The notes beneath the pieces were generated by a model. The model was not told the origin of the DNA. It ran no database searches and saw nothing but the letters and a program-made list of their open reading frames with translations. Of a stretch of 64,000 nucleotides of DNA, positions 31,396 to 40,630 are shown piece by piece. A program made the translations under genes and the position numbers. Every line of letters starts with the position of its first letter. Within the stretch, counting starts at the first letter, position 1. Origin of the DNA: Haloarchaeobius sp. HME9146 (lineage in GTDB: Archaea; Halobacteriota; Halobacteria; Halobacteriales; Natrialbaceae); assembly GCF_025399835.1 (NCBI RefSeq), contig NZ_JAODVR010000001.1, positions 3,410,001 through 3,474,000 of the forward strand, written 5' to 3'.

Positions 31396-33164
31396 TCGCC
31401 CTCCTCCGTCACCGTGATCGGTTCCGTCGGGACCTCCGGGGCCGGCGTGTCGTCGTCCACGAACGGGTACCACGACTGCTTCGCGTCGGTGAGACACGGG
31501 TCCTCGTACCCGTCGACCTCCTCGGGCTCGGCGAGTTCGATGAGCGTCTCCTGCCCGGTCGCGTTCACCCACTCGCGGAAGGTCTGGCCGTCCTGGCGCA
31601 GGGCGGCGTACGCCTCCACGAGGTTCTTGAGGAGGCCAGGGACCTCGTCGGCGGGCACGCGCTGGCGGACCCACTCGATGAAGGTTGGCTCCTCCCCGAT
31701 GCCGCCGCCGACACCGACGTCCATCGCCTCGACCATCTCGCCGTTCTTGCGGGCCCGCATGCCCTGGAGGCCGATGTCGGCGGTCATCGCCTGGCCACAG
31801 TCGGCGGTACAGCCCGAGAAGTGTATCTTGATGCGCTCGACGTCGTCGGGCAGTTCGACGTTGGCCCGGAGCCACCGGAGCATGATGGCCATGCGGGCCT
31901 TCGTCTCCGTGAGTGCGAGCGAGCAGAACTCGGTGCCCGTACAGGCCATCGCGCCGCGGACGAACGGGTTCGGTTCCGGCTTGTGCGTCTCGAGCAGGGG
32001 TTCAGCGAGCAACTCGTCGAGTGCCGCATCCGGGACGTCCACGACGACCGGGTTCTGCCGGCGGGTGAGTCGGATCTCCCCGGACCCGTACTCGTCGGCC
32101 AGGTCCGCGAGTTCGATGGTCTCCTCGGCGGTCATCCGACCGACCGGGACGTTCAGTCCGACGTAGTTCCGCCCGTCGCGCTGGTCGTACACGCCGACGT
32201 GGTCGTGCGCGCCGCGCTCGGTGGGCTTCCCGGCGTTGTAGGTGTACTCGCCGCGGAAGTCGGTGCCTGCGCGTTCCAGGTCGAAATCCAGACGTTCGTC
32301 CAGTTCTTCGCGGATGGCGTCGGTGCCCCAGTCGTCGACGAAGAACCGGGCGCGGTTCTTCGCGCGGTTCTGCCGGTTCCCCTCCTCGTGATACAGTTCG
32401 ACGAACGTCCGGACCGTCTCGACGGCCTGCTCCGGCCGAACGAACAGGTCCAGCGGGCGGGCAGGTCGGGGTTCACGACCGCCCAGGCCGCCGCCGACCC
32501 GGACGTTGAAGCCCGGCGTCTCCTCCCCGTCGATGAACTTGTGCGCCGGTTCGAGCCCCACGTCGTTGATGGAGTCCTGCGCACAGCCCTGGCGACAGCC
32601 AGTCACCGAGATGTTGAACTTCCGGGGCATGTTGCTGAGCGCGTCGTCGTTCCGGATGGTCTCCTGGATCTCGTCGAGGATTCCCCGCGAATCGACGTAC
32701 TCCTCGGCCTTCCCGGCGACGGGGCAGCCCGAGATGTTCCGCATCGTGTCACCGCCGGCAGACCGGGAGGAGACGCCTGCCGCCTCCAGTTTCTCCCAGA
32801 CCTCGGGGATGTCTTTCAGCTCGAGCCAGTGCAACTGGATGGACTGTCTGGTCGTGAAGTCGACCCAGCCGTTCCCGAACTCGGGGTTCTCTGCGGGTCC
32901 GGTCGCGTAGTCGCGGGCGACCTCGCCGATGGCCCGGAGCTGGCCCGGTTCGAGGATGCCCCCGCAGTTCGTCAGCCGCATCATGAAGTACGACTCCTGT
33001 CCCGAGCGCTGGTGGAACACGCCCCAGAACTTGAAGCGCGTGAACCACTCGTCGCGTTCGTCCTCCGGGATGGAGGCGAAGCCGCGCTCTGCGAACTCCT
33101 CTATCTTCTCCCGGACCGCATCACCGTACAGCTCGCCTTTCACGTCCTCTTTCTTGTGTGCCAT
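31392..33164 (-). CDS. nirA: Ferredoxin-dependent assimilatory nitrite reductase
   Basis: A 590-residue siroheme enzyme performing the six-electron reduction of nitrite to ammonium. It has the two-fold repeat of the nitrite/sulfite reductase family: SGCPVAGKAEEYVDSR and ISVTGCRQGCAQ in the first half, then the siroheme-[4Fe-4S] ligands ACTGTEFCSLALTETK near 408 and SGCTADCGQ near 450. It has no FAD/NADH domain, so ferredoxin is the donor. The start is the ATG at 33162-33164. It is first in the operon, with a promoter TATA at 33236-33241. nirA before nasA is the usual haloarchaeal order. Confidence 0.93.
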   Translation of the reverse strand: MAHKKEDVKGELYGDAVREKIEEFAERGFASIPEDERDEWFTRFKFWGVFHQRSGQESYFMMRLTNCGGILEPGQLRAIGEVARDYATGPAENPEFGNGWVDFTTRQSIQLHWLELKDIPEVWEKLEAAGVSSRSAGGDTMRNISGCPVAGKAEEYVDSRGILDEIQETIRNDDALSNMPRKFNISVTGCRQGCAQDSINDVGLEPAHKFIDGEETPGFNVRVGGGLGGREPRPARPLDLFVRPEQAVETVRTFVELYHEEGNRQNRAKNRARFFVDDWGTDAIREELDERLDFDLERAGTDFRGEYTYNAGKPTERGAHDHVGVYDQRDGRNYVGLNVPVGRMTAEETIELADLADEYGSGEIRLTRRQNPVVVDVPDAALDELLAEPLLETHKPEPNPFVRGAMACTGTEFCSLALTETKARMAIMLRWLRANVELPDDVERIKIHFSGCTADCGQAMTADIGLQGMRARKNGEMVEAMDVGVGGGIGEEPTFIEWVRQRVPADEVPGLLKNLVEAYAALRQDGQTFREWVNATGQETLIELAEPEEVDGYEDPCLTDAKQSWYPFVDDDTPAPEVPTEPITVTEEGE

Positions 33165-33235
33165 GCTCAGGCACACACCTCATCCGCACGCTGGACTTCT
33201 TCAGCCATTTTCGTTTTTTCAGTCCAAACGCCCAC

Positions 33236-33241
33236 ATATAT
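33236..33241 (-). promoter_or_regulatory. TATA box of the nirA-nasA-narK operon
   Basis: On the minus strand, ACCGATATATGTGG gives a clear TATA element at 33236-33241 with a plausible B-recognition element before it. Transcription should start near 33210, giving a leader of about 45 nt to nirA at 33164. A second AT-rich element, TTTATACAGTTAATATGATATG, at 33328-33348 lies further upstream and is not assigned. Confidence 0.6.
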
Positions 33242-33438
33242 CGGTTATCGTTAATCAAGTGTTGACAGTTACGAGACTACACAGGTCATGTGGTAACCCC
33301 GGGTATGGACAAGGAACTGGAAGGTGTTTATACAGTTAATATGATATGAACGTCCGTGTGAAATCCTGCCACAGGTCGGCGCGCCGGCGGTAGTGTCGCC
33401 ACTGGCAGGCCGAACACAGAGAAGTCCGCCGGGACCGC
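33242..33438. other. AT-rich intergenic region upstream of the nitrate operon
   Basis: About 200 bp with clearly lower G+C than the surroundings. It contains the AT-rich element at 33328-33348, and a 14-codon plus-strand ORF 33305-33349 (MDKELEGVYTVNMI) with no ribosome site. It is a natural site for nitrate or ammonium control elements, and could also hold a short divergent transcript running towards the purU 3' end. I see no certain gene. Confidence 0.4.
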
Positions 33439-34407
33439 CTAGTCGTCGGATGCGCCGCCGTCACCGGCGACGATGTCACCGAGACCGTCGACCGGCCGGT
33501 CCGGGTTCGCGTCGCGGGCCGCCGTCGAGAGGCCCAGCTGGTAGGAGTTCTCGTGCGCCTCGCGGAGCCGGGTCCGGCCGCGGTGGACCGACACGTCTCC
33601 GTTGAGGTGCAGGCGGACCGCCTCGAGGAGCGCCTCGGCCTCGAGGGGCTGGCCGCGCTCCTTGAGGTCGCCGATGCTCGCGTCGTCGGGGACGTCGAAC
33701 GCGCGCTGGGTGATGATGGGCCCCTGGTCGAGGTCCGTCGTCACGTAGTGCGCGGTGACGCCCGCGATGCGGACGCCCTCCTCCAGTGCCTGCCGGTAGG
33801 CCTTCGCGCCCGGGAACGCCGGGAGCAGGCTCGGGTGGATGTTGATGATGCGGTCCTCGTACCGGAAGACGACGTCCGGGCTGAGGATGCGCATGTAGCG
33901 TGCGAGGACGATGAGGTCCGCGTCGTACTCCGCGAGCAGGTCCAGTATCTCCTCCTCGTCGGGCGTCCCTTTCTCGTCACCGACGTCGTGGAACGGAATC
34001 TCGTACTTCTGGGCGAGGGGCTCGAGGTCGTCGTGGTTGGCGATAACGACCGAGATGTCCGCGCCGAGGTCGCCGCTGGCCCACGCCTGGAACAGGCGCT
34101 CGAGACAGTGGCTCTCCTGCGTGGCGAGGACGGCGATCTGCTGGGTCTCCCGGTCGCTCGGGAACCGGACCTGCACGTCCACGCCGAGGTCGTCCCCCAG
34201 GTCGTGGAGGTCGTCGCGCAGGGTCTCGGGCTTGCAGACCATGTCCGTCGTATCGACGTGCATGGTCATCCGGAAGATATCGTCCCGGACCGCCTGGTCG
34301 AGGTCCTCGATGTTGATTCCGCGCTCGAACAGCAACGAGGTGACGCGTGCGATGAGTCCAGTCTTGTCTCCTCCGATGACCGTAATTTCGGTCAAGTCAG
34401 TCGTCAT
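33439..34407 (-). CDS. purU: Formyltetrahydrofolate deformylase
   Basis: A 322-residue enzyme hydrolysing 10-formyl-tetrahydrofolate to formate and THF. The N-terminal ACT domain (residues 1-85; TEITVIGGDKTGLIARVTSLLFERGINIEDL) is typical of PurU and senses metabolites. The formyltransferase-like domain has the catalytic triad region: FHDVGDEKG, LARYMRIL, then INIHPSLLPAFPGAKAY, with Asn, His and the later Asp in TTDLDQGPIITQ. A 40-residue C-terminal extension (DANPDRPVDGLGDIVAGDGGASDD) is extra. ATG 34405-34407 has a strong GGAGGTG upstream. Confidence 0.92.
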   Translation of the reverse strand: MTTDLTEITVIGGDKTGLIARVTSLLFERGINIEDLDQAVRDDIFRMTMHVDTTDMVCKPETLRDDLHDLGDDLGVDVQVRFPSDRETQQIAVLATQESHCLERLFQAWASGDLGADISVVIANHDDLEPLAQKYEIPFHDVGDEKGTPDEEEILDLLAEYDADLIVLARYMRILSPDVVFRYEDRIINIHPSLLPAFPGAKAYRQALEEGVRIAGVTAHYVTTDLDQGPIITQRAFDVPDDASIGDLKERGQPLEAEALLEAVRLHLNGDVSVHRGRTRLREAHENSYQLGLSTAARDANPDRPVDGLGDIVAGDGGASDD

Positions 34408-34506
34408 CGACACCACCTCCTGATGCTGCTCGAAAGAGACATCACGATAGGCTCAGGCGACTGGGGGGCAAAAGACTTCGTATCCGTGCGAAGGTTACGC
34501 CCGGCC

Positions 34507-35124
34507 TCAGGAGATGGAGACCGCGACCTCGTTCTCCCGCATGAACGGCGGCGTCCACGGGTCGTCGTAGCCCATGAAGAACGGCTCGCCGGTGGGTTCG
34601 ATGCCGTGGCTCTCCAGGGTCCGGAGCAGTTCGTCCTCCTTCGCGTCGACCGTCTTCGAACTCGCCCAGCCCGAGAACGAGAGCACCGCGAGGTTGCGCG
34701 GGCCGACGAGTTCGAGCGACACGAGGTCGTCCAGCGGCTCCGGGGCGTCCTCGTAGTCGTAGTCTGCGGGCAGGTAGAACGACATGGTGACGCCCTCGGG
34801 GACCTGGCTCGACGTGACGGGGGCGGTCATCGGGATGGTCTCGCCCTCCATCGCGACGGGGGTGGTCATCGACACCTTCTCGCCCAGCGTGTTGTTCCCG
34901 GAGATGTACCGGAACAGCCGGCGGAACGCCTCGTCGCCGGAACTCGCGGTCGTACTGACCGCGATGGTCGCGGGGTACCGGCGGAGCTCGATACCGTCGA
35001 AGTGGGCGACGCGGTCGTACTGGACTCGTTCGGTCGTGTAGTCGACGTAGAGGCCCCAGGCCGTCCACAGGCCCAGCACACCCGCGAGGAACCCGGCTCC
35101 GGCGTAGAGGATGCGACGCTTCAT
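34507..35124 (-). CDS. SOUL family heme-binding protein with N-terminal membrane anchor
   Basis: A 205-residue protein of the SOUL/HBP family. Residues 6-26 (LYAGAGFLAGVLGLWTAWGLY) form one transmembrane or uncleaved signal helix, placing the domain outside the cell or anchored on the membrane. The domain shows YDRVAHFDGIELRRYPATIAV, then FRRLFRYISGNNTLGEKVSMTTPVAMEG and SFYLPADYDYEDAP. SOUL proteins bind heme or other tetrapyrroles, but no axial ligand is certain from the sequence. It stands alone upstream of purU. Confidence 0.88.
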   Translation of the reverse strand: MKRRILYAGAGFLAGVLGLWTAWGLYVDYTTERVQYDRVAHFDGIELRRYPATIAVSTTASSGDEAFRRLFRYISGNNTLGEKVSMTTPVAMEGETIPMTAPVTSSQVPEGVTMSFYLPADYDYEDAPEPLDDLVSLELVGPRNLAVLSFSGWASSKTVDAKEDELLRTLESHGIEPTGEPFFMGYDDPWTPPFMRENEVAVSIS

Positions 35125-35256
35125 ACCCTATAGTGGCACCGAGAGAGCATAACCCACGTGCCGAACACGCCAGGTCGCCCGCGAGTAGTATCCACGTTCG
35201 TGTCCATCCGGGCGCTTCCAAAACCCCTATCATGCATGACCACGCACCATCGACCG

Positions 35257-35511
35257 ATGACTGGCTACACCGCCACGGTGACCGTCCGACTCAAGCAGGG
35301 GGTGCTCGACCCCGAGGCCGAGACGACCAAGCGCGCGCTCGAACGCCTCGGCTTCGACCTGCAGGACCTCCGGTCGGCCGACCGCTTCGAGGTGGACCTG
35401 GACGCCGAAACCGACGAGGACGCCCGCGAACGCGCCTCGGAGATGGCCGAGCGACTGCTCGCCAACCCGACCATCCACGACTACGACGTGGAGGTCGCCG
35501 AGCAGGGATGA
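35257..35511 (+). CDS. purS: Phosphoribosylformylglycinamidine synthase, PurS subunit
   Basis: An 84-residue subunit of the FGAM synthase complex (PurL, PurQ, PurS), which converts FGAR to FGAM with glutamine. Its sequence TATVTVRLKQGVLDPEAETTKRALERLGF and FEVDLDAETDEDARERASEMAERLLANP is standard for PurS, which helps transfer ammonia from PurQ to PurL. ATG 35257 is chosen because the upstream extension has no similarity. Its stop overlaps the purQ start (ATGA). Confidence 0.93.
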   Translation: MTGYTATVTVRLKQGVLDPEAETTKRALERLGFDLQDLRSADRFEVDLDAETDEDARERASEMAERLLANPTIHDYDVEVAEQG

Positions 35512-36197
35512 CCGTCGCCATCATCCGCTTCGGCGGCTCGAACTGCGACCGCGACGCCCTGGGCGCGCTCACCGACCTCGATATCGACGCCGAGATCGTC
35601 TGGCACGAGGACGGCCTCCCCGAGGACACGACGGGCATCATGCTCCCCGGTGGCTTCTCCTACGGGGACTATCTCCGTGCCGGCGCGATGGCGGCCCGCT
35701 CCCCCGTGATGAACGAGGTCCGCGAACTCGCCAGCGATGGCGTGCCCGTCCTCGGCGTCTGCAACGGCGCGCAGGTGGGCTGTGAGTCCGGGCTCACCGA
35801 GGGCGCGTTTACCACGAACGCGAGCGCCCGCTTCCAGTGCGAACACGTCTATCTCCGCGTCGAGCGCGCGGACACCCCCTGGACCGAGGGGTACGAGGAA
35901 GGCGAGGTCATCCAGTTGCCCATCGCCCACGGTGAGGGCCGCTACGAGGTCGACGAGGACCGTCTCACCCAGCTGGAGACCGAGGACCGAATCCTCTTTC
36001 GCTACTGCGACGAGACCGGCGAACTGACCGAGGACGCCAACCCGAACGGGTCGAAGCACAACGTCGCCGGTATCCTCGGCGAGCACGACTCGGTCGCCGT
36101 CCTGATGCCCCATCCCGAGCGCGCGGCGCTGGAAGACATCGGCGGTATCGACGGTCGCCCCCTCCTTCGGGGGTTCGCCAGAGCCGTCGCGGAGTAG
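35508..36197 (+). CDS. purQ: Phosphoribosylformylglycinamidine synthase, PurQ glutaminase subunit
   Basis: A 229-residue class I glutamine amidotransferase that releases ammonia for PurL. The nucleophile elbow is VLGVCNGAQVGCE with catalytic Cys, and the His-Glu pair sits in LMPHPERAALED near the end. MLPGGFSYGDYLRAGAMA forms the oxyanion loop. It follows purS with a 4-bp overlap. purL itself is not in the window. Confidence 0.95.
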   Translation: MTVAIIRFGGSNCDRDALGALTDLDIDAEIVWHEDGLPEDTTGIMLPGGFSYGDYLRAGAMAARSPVMNEVRELASDGVPVLGVCNGAQVGCESGLTEGAFTTNASARFQCEHVYLRVERADTPWTEGYEEGEVIQLPIAHGEGRYEVDEDRLTQLETEDRILFRYCDETGELTEDANPNGSKHNVAGILGEHDSVAVLMPHPERAALEDIGGIDGRPLLRGFARAVAE

Positions 36198-36277
36198 CGC
36201 AGAACCGCCCGTAGCGACCCTATTCCTCGAGTATTTCCGACTTTTCCGGGCCGAACTCAGCAGCCGTAATGGCTCAA

Positions 36278-36287
36278 AGATATAAGA
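36278..36287 (+). promoter_or_regulatory. TATA-like promoter element before the large histidine kinase
   Basis: AAGATATAAG lies 62-71 bp upstream of the chosen ATG (36349). Transcription would start near 36310. A near-perfect ribosome site TTGAGGTGA (36304-36312) lies 9 bp before GTG 36322, so the kinase may instead start at 36322. Confidence 0.45.
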
Positions 36288-36348
36288 GTGTGCAGGGATA
36301 GGGTTGAGGTGAAACAGGGGTGTGGGGCTACCCCGACAGAGCCAGAGA

Positions 36349-39300
36349 ATGACGGATGGTGGAACACGCGTCCTCGTCGTCGGCTTCACGCCGGACGAGG
36401 CGAATCAGATGCTGCCCACGCCCCCAGAACGCGTCGTGACCGCGGCGGACACCGCGACCGCACTCGACGCTGTAACGAGCGATGGCGCAATCGACTGCGT
36501 CGTCAGCGACTACCAGCTCCCCGACGGCGACGCCTTCGACCTCTACGACGCGCTTTCCGACGGCACCGACACCGTCCCGTTCCTCCTCTACACCGCCGAG
36601 GGCGACGAAACGGTTGCCGGTCGCGCCCTCGCCGCCGGGATGGACGCCTACGTGCCCGCCAGCGACGGCGTCGACACCCTGCAGTCCCGACTCGCTGCCG
36701 CACTCGACTCGGAGGCGGCCACGGTCGACCGGGACCGCCTCGAACTCGTCTACGAGCAGGCACCACTCGCCATCGTCGAGTCCGATCCCGACGGGAACGT
36801 CGCCGCCTGGAACGATGGTGCGACCGACCTGTTCGGCCACACCCGCGCCGAAGCCCTCGGCGAGAACCTCATCGACCTGGTCGTCCCCCCGGAGGAACGC
36901 GCAGTCGTCCGGGAGGTGTGCGAACGGAACCTCTCGCGGGCCGCCGTCGACGTCAACGTCAACGGGAACGTGACGAAAGACGGCGACCGGCTCACGTGCG
37001 AGTGGTACAACACGTCCCTGACCGACGAGGACGGGAACATCGTCGGCTCGCTCTCGTTCGTCCAGAACGTGACCGACCGGGTCGGCCGCCGGGAGACCGT
37101 CGAGGACCTCCAGGCGATGTCGCGCGAACTCATCCGCATCGAAGAACGCGAGCGCGTCGCCGAGTTCGCGGTCGAGGCCGCCCGCAGCGTGCTCGACCAG
37201 ACGTACACGGCAGTGTTGCTGTACGACGAGTGCGAGGATGTCCTGGTCCCCGCAGCCACTACCGACGAGGCCGAAGCCATGCTGGCCGATACCGACGAGT
37301 TCGACGGCGACAAGAGCCTCACCTGGGAGGTGTTCGCGTCGGGTGAAGCGACCATCATCAACGAACGCGCCAACGAGCGGACGCTGCTTCCCGAGGACTC
37401 GGGCATGCAGAGCACGCTGGTCGTCCCGCTCGGCGACCACGGCGTGCTCGCGTTCGCCGACGAGGGCCCCGACGGGTTCGACCAGACCGAGGCGCACCTG
37501 GCCGGCATCCTCGCGTCGACCACGACGGCGGCTCTCGACCGGAGCGCCCAGGGCGAGGAACTCCGCCGCCAGCAGGCCATCGTCGAGGCCGCCGGCGACG
37601 CCGTCTTCGCGCTCGACGAGGACGCCTACTTCCGGACAGTCAACGACGCGATGACCGAGTTGACCGGCTACGACCGCGAGTCGTTGCTCGACATGCCCGC
37701 CTCGGAGATACTCGACGCCGAGTACCTCGAACGGGGGCGGACCGAACTCCTCGACCTCATCGACGACGACGACCGCGATTCGACCACCTTCGAGGTCGAG
37801 GTGCAGACCGCGGACGGGGACCGCGTCCCCTGCGAGGCCACCCTCGCCCTCCTGCCCGACGAGTCGAGCTTCGACGGCACCGCCGTCGTGGTCCGGGACA
37901 TCACCGAACGAAAACGCATGGCGGACGAACTCGTCGAGCAGAAACGCAAGATAGAGAACCTCCACGGGGTCGCCTCGGACCTCGACGACTGCGAGACTGA
38001 GGCCGAGATATGGGACCTCACCGTCGAGGCGGCCGAGGGCATCCTCGATTTCGACATCTGTGGCGTCGACCGCGTCGAGGGCGAGTACCTCGTCTCGGCC
38101 GGCATCTCCTCCGAGATAGAGCCACAGGGCTACAAGAAGCGCTCGCACGTCTCCGACGGCATCGCGGGCAAGACACACCGCACCGGCCGGTCGTTCCTCA
38201 TCGACGATATCCAGGGCGACAACGAGGCCACGCCCGAGCACCGGACCTACCGGTCGCTGCTGTCGGTCCCCATCGACGACAAGGGCGTCTTCCAGGCCGT
38301 CTCTGACGAGGTCGCCGGGTTCGACGAGTCCGACCTCGAACTCGCCGAACTCCTGGCGAGCCACGTCGCCGACGCCATCGAACAACTGCAGTTCGAGGCG
38401 CAACTGCTGAACGAGCGCGACCTGTTCGCGGCCCTGTTCGAGAACGTCCCCGACCCGGTGGTCTACGCCCATCACACGGACGACGAGCCCGTCATCCAGG
38501 AGGTGAACGCGGCGTTCGAGCGCGTCTTCGGGTACAAGCAGGCAGAGATCGCGGGCGAGCCGCTCGACGACCTCATCGTGCCGCCGGACCGCCACGCCGA
38601 GTCGGACTACATCAACGAGCGCTCGCAGGCCGGTGAACTGGTCGAACAGGAGGTGAAACGTCGGACGACGGACGGTCTCCGTGACTTCCTGATGACCGTC
38701 GTCCCGGTCGAGTTCGACGCGAAGAACCCCCGCACGTTCGGCGTCTACACCGACATCACCGAGCGCAAGGAGCGCCAGAAGCGCGTCGAGATACTGAATC
38801 GCGTCTTGCGACACGACCTGCGCAACGGGATGAACATCATCCGTGGCTCGGCCGAGATGCTCGCGGACGTGGTCGAGGGGACGACCGCCGTCGGCTACGC
38901 CGAGACCATCCTCAGCCGGGCGGACGACCTCGTCAGCCTCGCCGAGAAGACCCGGGCGGTCGAGCGCACGCTGGACCGCGACCACACGGCCACCGGCCCG
39001 GTCGACCTCCACGAGAGCGTCCAGACCGCCATCTCGCGGCTCACCCGGGAGTACCCGCAGGCGACCATCACCACCGACCTCCCCGAGGACGCCGCGGTCC
39101 GCGCCGACGACCTGCTCCGGACCGCCATCTACCACGTCATCGAGAACGCACTCCAGCACAACGACACCGACGACCCACACGTCCACGTCACGGCGCTCCA
39201 GGACGAGGGGTCGGACCAGTTCCTGCGACTCTCCGTCGCCGACAACGGCCCCGGCATCCCGGAGGAAGAGCGCGCACTCATCGCGGAAGAACAGGAGATA

Positions 39301-39468
39301 ACGCAGCTCAGACACGCCAGCGGGCTCGGCCTCTGGCTGGTCAACTGGGTGGTCACGCAGTGTGGCGGCTGGCTGTCGTTCGAGGACAACGACCCGCGCG
39401 GGACCGTCGTCACCATGACGGTCCCGCTCGCGGTCGCCGACGAGACCGTGCAACCGGCCGACGACTGA
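36349..39468 (+). CDS. Large multi-domain sensor histidine kinase (receiver-PAS-GAF-PAS-GAF-PAS)
   Basis: A 1039-residue cytoplasmic sensor kinase. Order: receiver (1-120; CVVSDYQLPDGDAFD keeps the phospho-acceptor Asp), PAS (132-245; GNVAAWNDGATDLFGH), GAF (255-405), PAS (410-525), GAF (535-690; YRSLLSVPIDDKGVFQAVS), PAS (695-820), HisKA with His in RHDLRNGMNIIRG near 822, and the ATPase (930-1035; IENALQHNDTDD, ADNGPGIPEEE, SGLGLWLVNWVV). The GAF domains suggest sensing of small molecules or redox state. The signal is unknown. GTG 36322 is an alternative start. Confidence 0.9.
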   Translation: MTDGGTRVLVVGFTPDEANQMLPTPPERVVTAADTATALDAVTSDGAIDCVVSDYQLPDGDAFDLYDALSDGTDTVPFLLYTAEGDETVAGRALAAGMDAYVPASDGVDTLQSRLAAALDSEAATVDRDRLELVYEQAPLAIVESDPDGNVAAWNDGATDLFGHTRAEALGENLIDLVVPPEERAVVREVCERNLSRAAVDVNVNGNVTKDGDRLTCEWYNTSLTDEDGNIVGSLSFVQNVTDRVGRRETVEDLQAMSRELIRIEERERVAEFAVEAARSVLDQTYTAVLLYDECEDVLVPAATTDEAEAMLADTDEFDGDKSLTWEVFASGEATIINERANERTLLPEDSGMQSTLVVPLGDHGVLAFADEGPDGFDQTEAHLAGILASTTTAALDRSAQGEELRRQQAIVEAAGDAVFALDEDAYFRTVNDAMTELTGYDRESLLDMPASEILDAEYLERGRTELLDLIDDDDRDSTTFEVEVQTADGDRVPCEATLALLPDESSFDGTAVVVRDITERKRMADELVEQKRKIENLHGVASDLDDCETEAEIWDLTVEAAEGILDFDICGVDRVEGEYLVSAGISSEIEPQGYKKRSHVSDGIAGKTHRTGRSFLIDDIQGDNEATPEHRTYRSLLSVPIDDKGVFQAVSDEVAGFDESDLELAELLASHVADAIEQLQFEAQLLNERDLFAALFENVPDPVVYAHHTDDEPVIQEVNAAFERVFGYKQAEIAGEPLDDLIVPPDRHAESDYINERSQAGELVEQEVKRRTTDGLRDFLMTVVPVEFDAKNPRTFGVYTDITERKERQKRVEILNRVLRHDLRNGMNIIRGSAEMLADVVEGTTAVGYAETILSRADDLVSLAEKTRAVERTLDRDHTATGPVDLHESVQTAISRLTREYPQATITTDLPEDAAVRADDLLRTAIYHVIENALQHNDTDDPHVHVTALQDEGSDQFLRLSVADNGPGIPEEERALIAEEQEITQLRHASGLGLWLVNWVVTQCGGWLSFEDNDPRGTVVTMTVPLAVADETVQPADD

Positions 39469-39489
39469 GCCGTCCTCGCGACTCCTCGC

Positions 39490-40566
39490 CTATTCGACCA
39501 GCGGCATGTTGAACGTCGTCTCGTTCTCGAGGACGTGCTCCCACGTCGCCTCGCACTCGCAGGAGACCTGCTCGAAGACGGTCGGGTCCTGGCGCAGGTC
39601 GAAGTCCTTGATGGCTTTCTGCACCCGGTCGTCGCACTCGCCGCAGTTGTGCGGGCCGCGCTCGGAGCCGTGGCCGACCGGGTCCGAGACGACGATGACG
39701 TCCTCGTCGGCGGTCGATTCGAGCACCCTGGCGACCGACCAGAGCCACGGCGGCCGGTAGCCACCGCGGAAGAACAGGTCGTCGACCATGGTGTAGCGCT
39801 GGACGTTACACGGGTTCATCGAGACGGTGTGACAGCCCTCGACGGCGGCACAGCGCCGGACCGAGGACTGCATATCCTCGAGTGCCTCCGGCTCCGAGAG
39901 GAACGGCGGCTTCATCAGGAGATAGGCCTTCACGCCGGCGTCGGCGGCGACGGCCTCGGCGCAGGCGTCCTCGAAGTCCGCGAAGTCGAAGTACTTGTTC
40001 ACGCAGTCGTGACGGACGCGGTCGGTGGCGGTCTCGAGGCCGACGGCCACGTCGGTGTCGAGACCCTGCTCGACGAACTCGTCGAGTTTCGCCTCGGTCA
40101 CGAAATCCGGGAGCGACTCGACGACGATGCGCTCGCGGTCGCCGAACGTCTCCGCGATGGCCTGGCGGGTCTCGGCCGGGACCTCGCGCTCGTCGAGGAA
40201 CGACCCGGAGGTGTAGATCTTGATGAGGCCCGACTTCTCGTCTGCTTCCTCGGCCTCGTGGTCGAGACAGACCTGTATCTGGTCCATCAGCGCCTCGTGG
40301 GAGACGGAGCCGCCCTCGACCGATTCCGCGACGTAGCCACACATCGTGCAGCCGCCGGCGCGGGCCCAGCGACAGCCGCCCGTGTTGAGGATGATGGTCA
40401 GCGACTGGTAGACGCCACTGGGCGTGTTGTCCTCGTCCAGCCAGACCCGCGTCGGCTCGTGCGGGTCGTACGTCTTGTCCTTCTTGGCGCGGATGTCGCG
40501 CATCACCTTGTTGTGCGCGTCCATCCCCTTGCCCTTCTCGTAGACCTCGGGCGTGGGCTTGCTCAT
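39490..40566 (-). CDS. raSEA: Archaeosine synthase radical SAM subunit RaSEA
   Basis: A 358-residue radical SAM lyase that works with ArcS to turn the lysine-adducted preQ0 at tRNA position 15 into archaeosine. Its iron-sulfur motif is the unusual Cys-x7-Cys-x2-Cys (GGCRWARAGGCTMCGY, about 65-77), the hallmark of this group. Further support comes from IYTSGSFLDEREV, DTDVAVGLETATDRVRH and KAYLLMKPPFLSEPEAL. The partners arcS (56908-58659) and tgtA (59476-60960) are in this window but not adjacent. Confidence 0.92.
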   Translation of the reverse strand: MSKPTPEVYEKGKGMDAHNKVMRDIRAKKDKTYDPHEPTRVWLDEDNTPSGVYQSLTIILNTGGCRWARAGGCTMCGYVAESVEGGSVSHEALMDQIQVCLDHEAEEADEKSGLIKIYTSGSFLDEREVPAETRQAIAETFGDRERIVVESLPDFVTEAKLDEFVEQGLDTDVAVGLETATDRVRHDCVNKYFDFADFEDACAEAVAADAGVKAYLLMKPPFLSEPEALEDMQSSVRRCAAVEGCHTVSMNPCNVQRYTMVDDLFFRGGYRPPWLWSVARVLESTADEDVIVVSDPVGHGSERGPHNCGECDDRVQKAIKDFDLRQDPTVFEQVSCECEATWEHVLENETTFNMPLVE

Positions 40567-40630
40567 TGGCAGAAACCAGCGGGTCGGCGCGTAAATCGGC
40601 TTCGGGTCGGGTCGTCGCCCGGGGCAACCG

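Noticed and set aside
31275-33254. A 659-codon plus-strand frame over nirA
   Set aside because: Antisense shadow of a siroheme nitrite reductase; composition typical of shadows.
33305-33349. 14-codon ORF upstream of the nitrate operon
   Set aside because: No ribosome site, AT-rich, and too short to separate from chance; described only within the region entry.
36328-39453. A 1041-codon open frame antisense to the large histidine kinase
   Set aside because: In G+C-rich haloarchaeal DNA long antisense frames arise from codon bias. The translation is Val/Arg-rich without any domain, while the sense strand has clear kinase domains.
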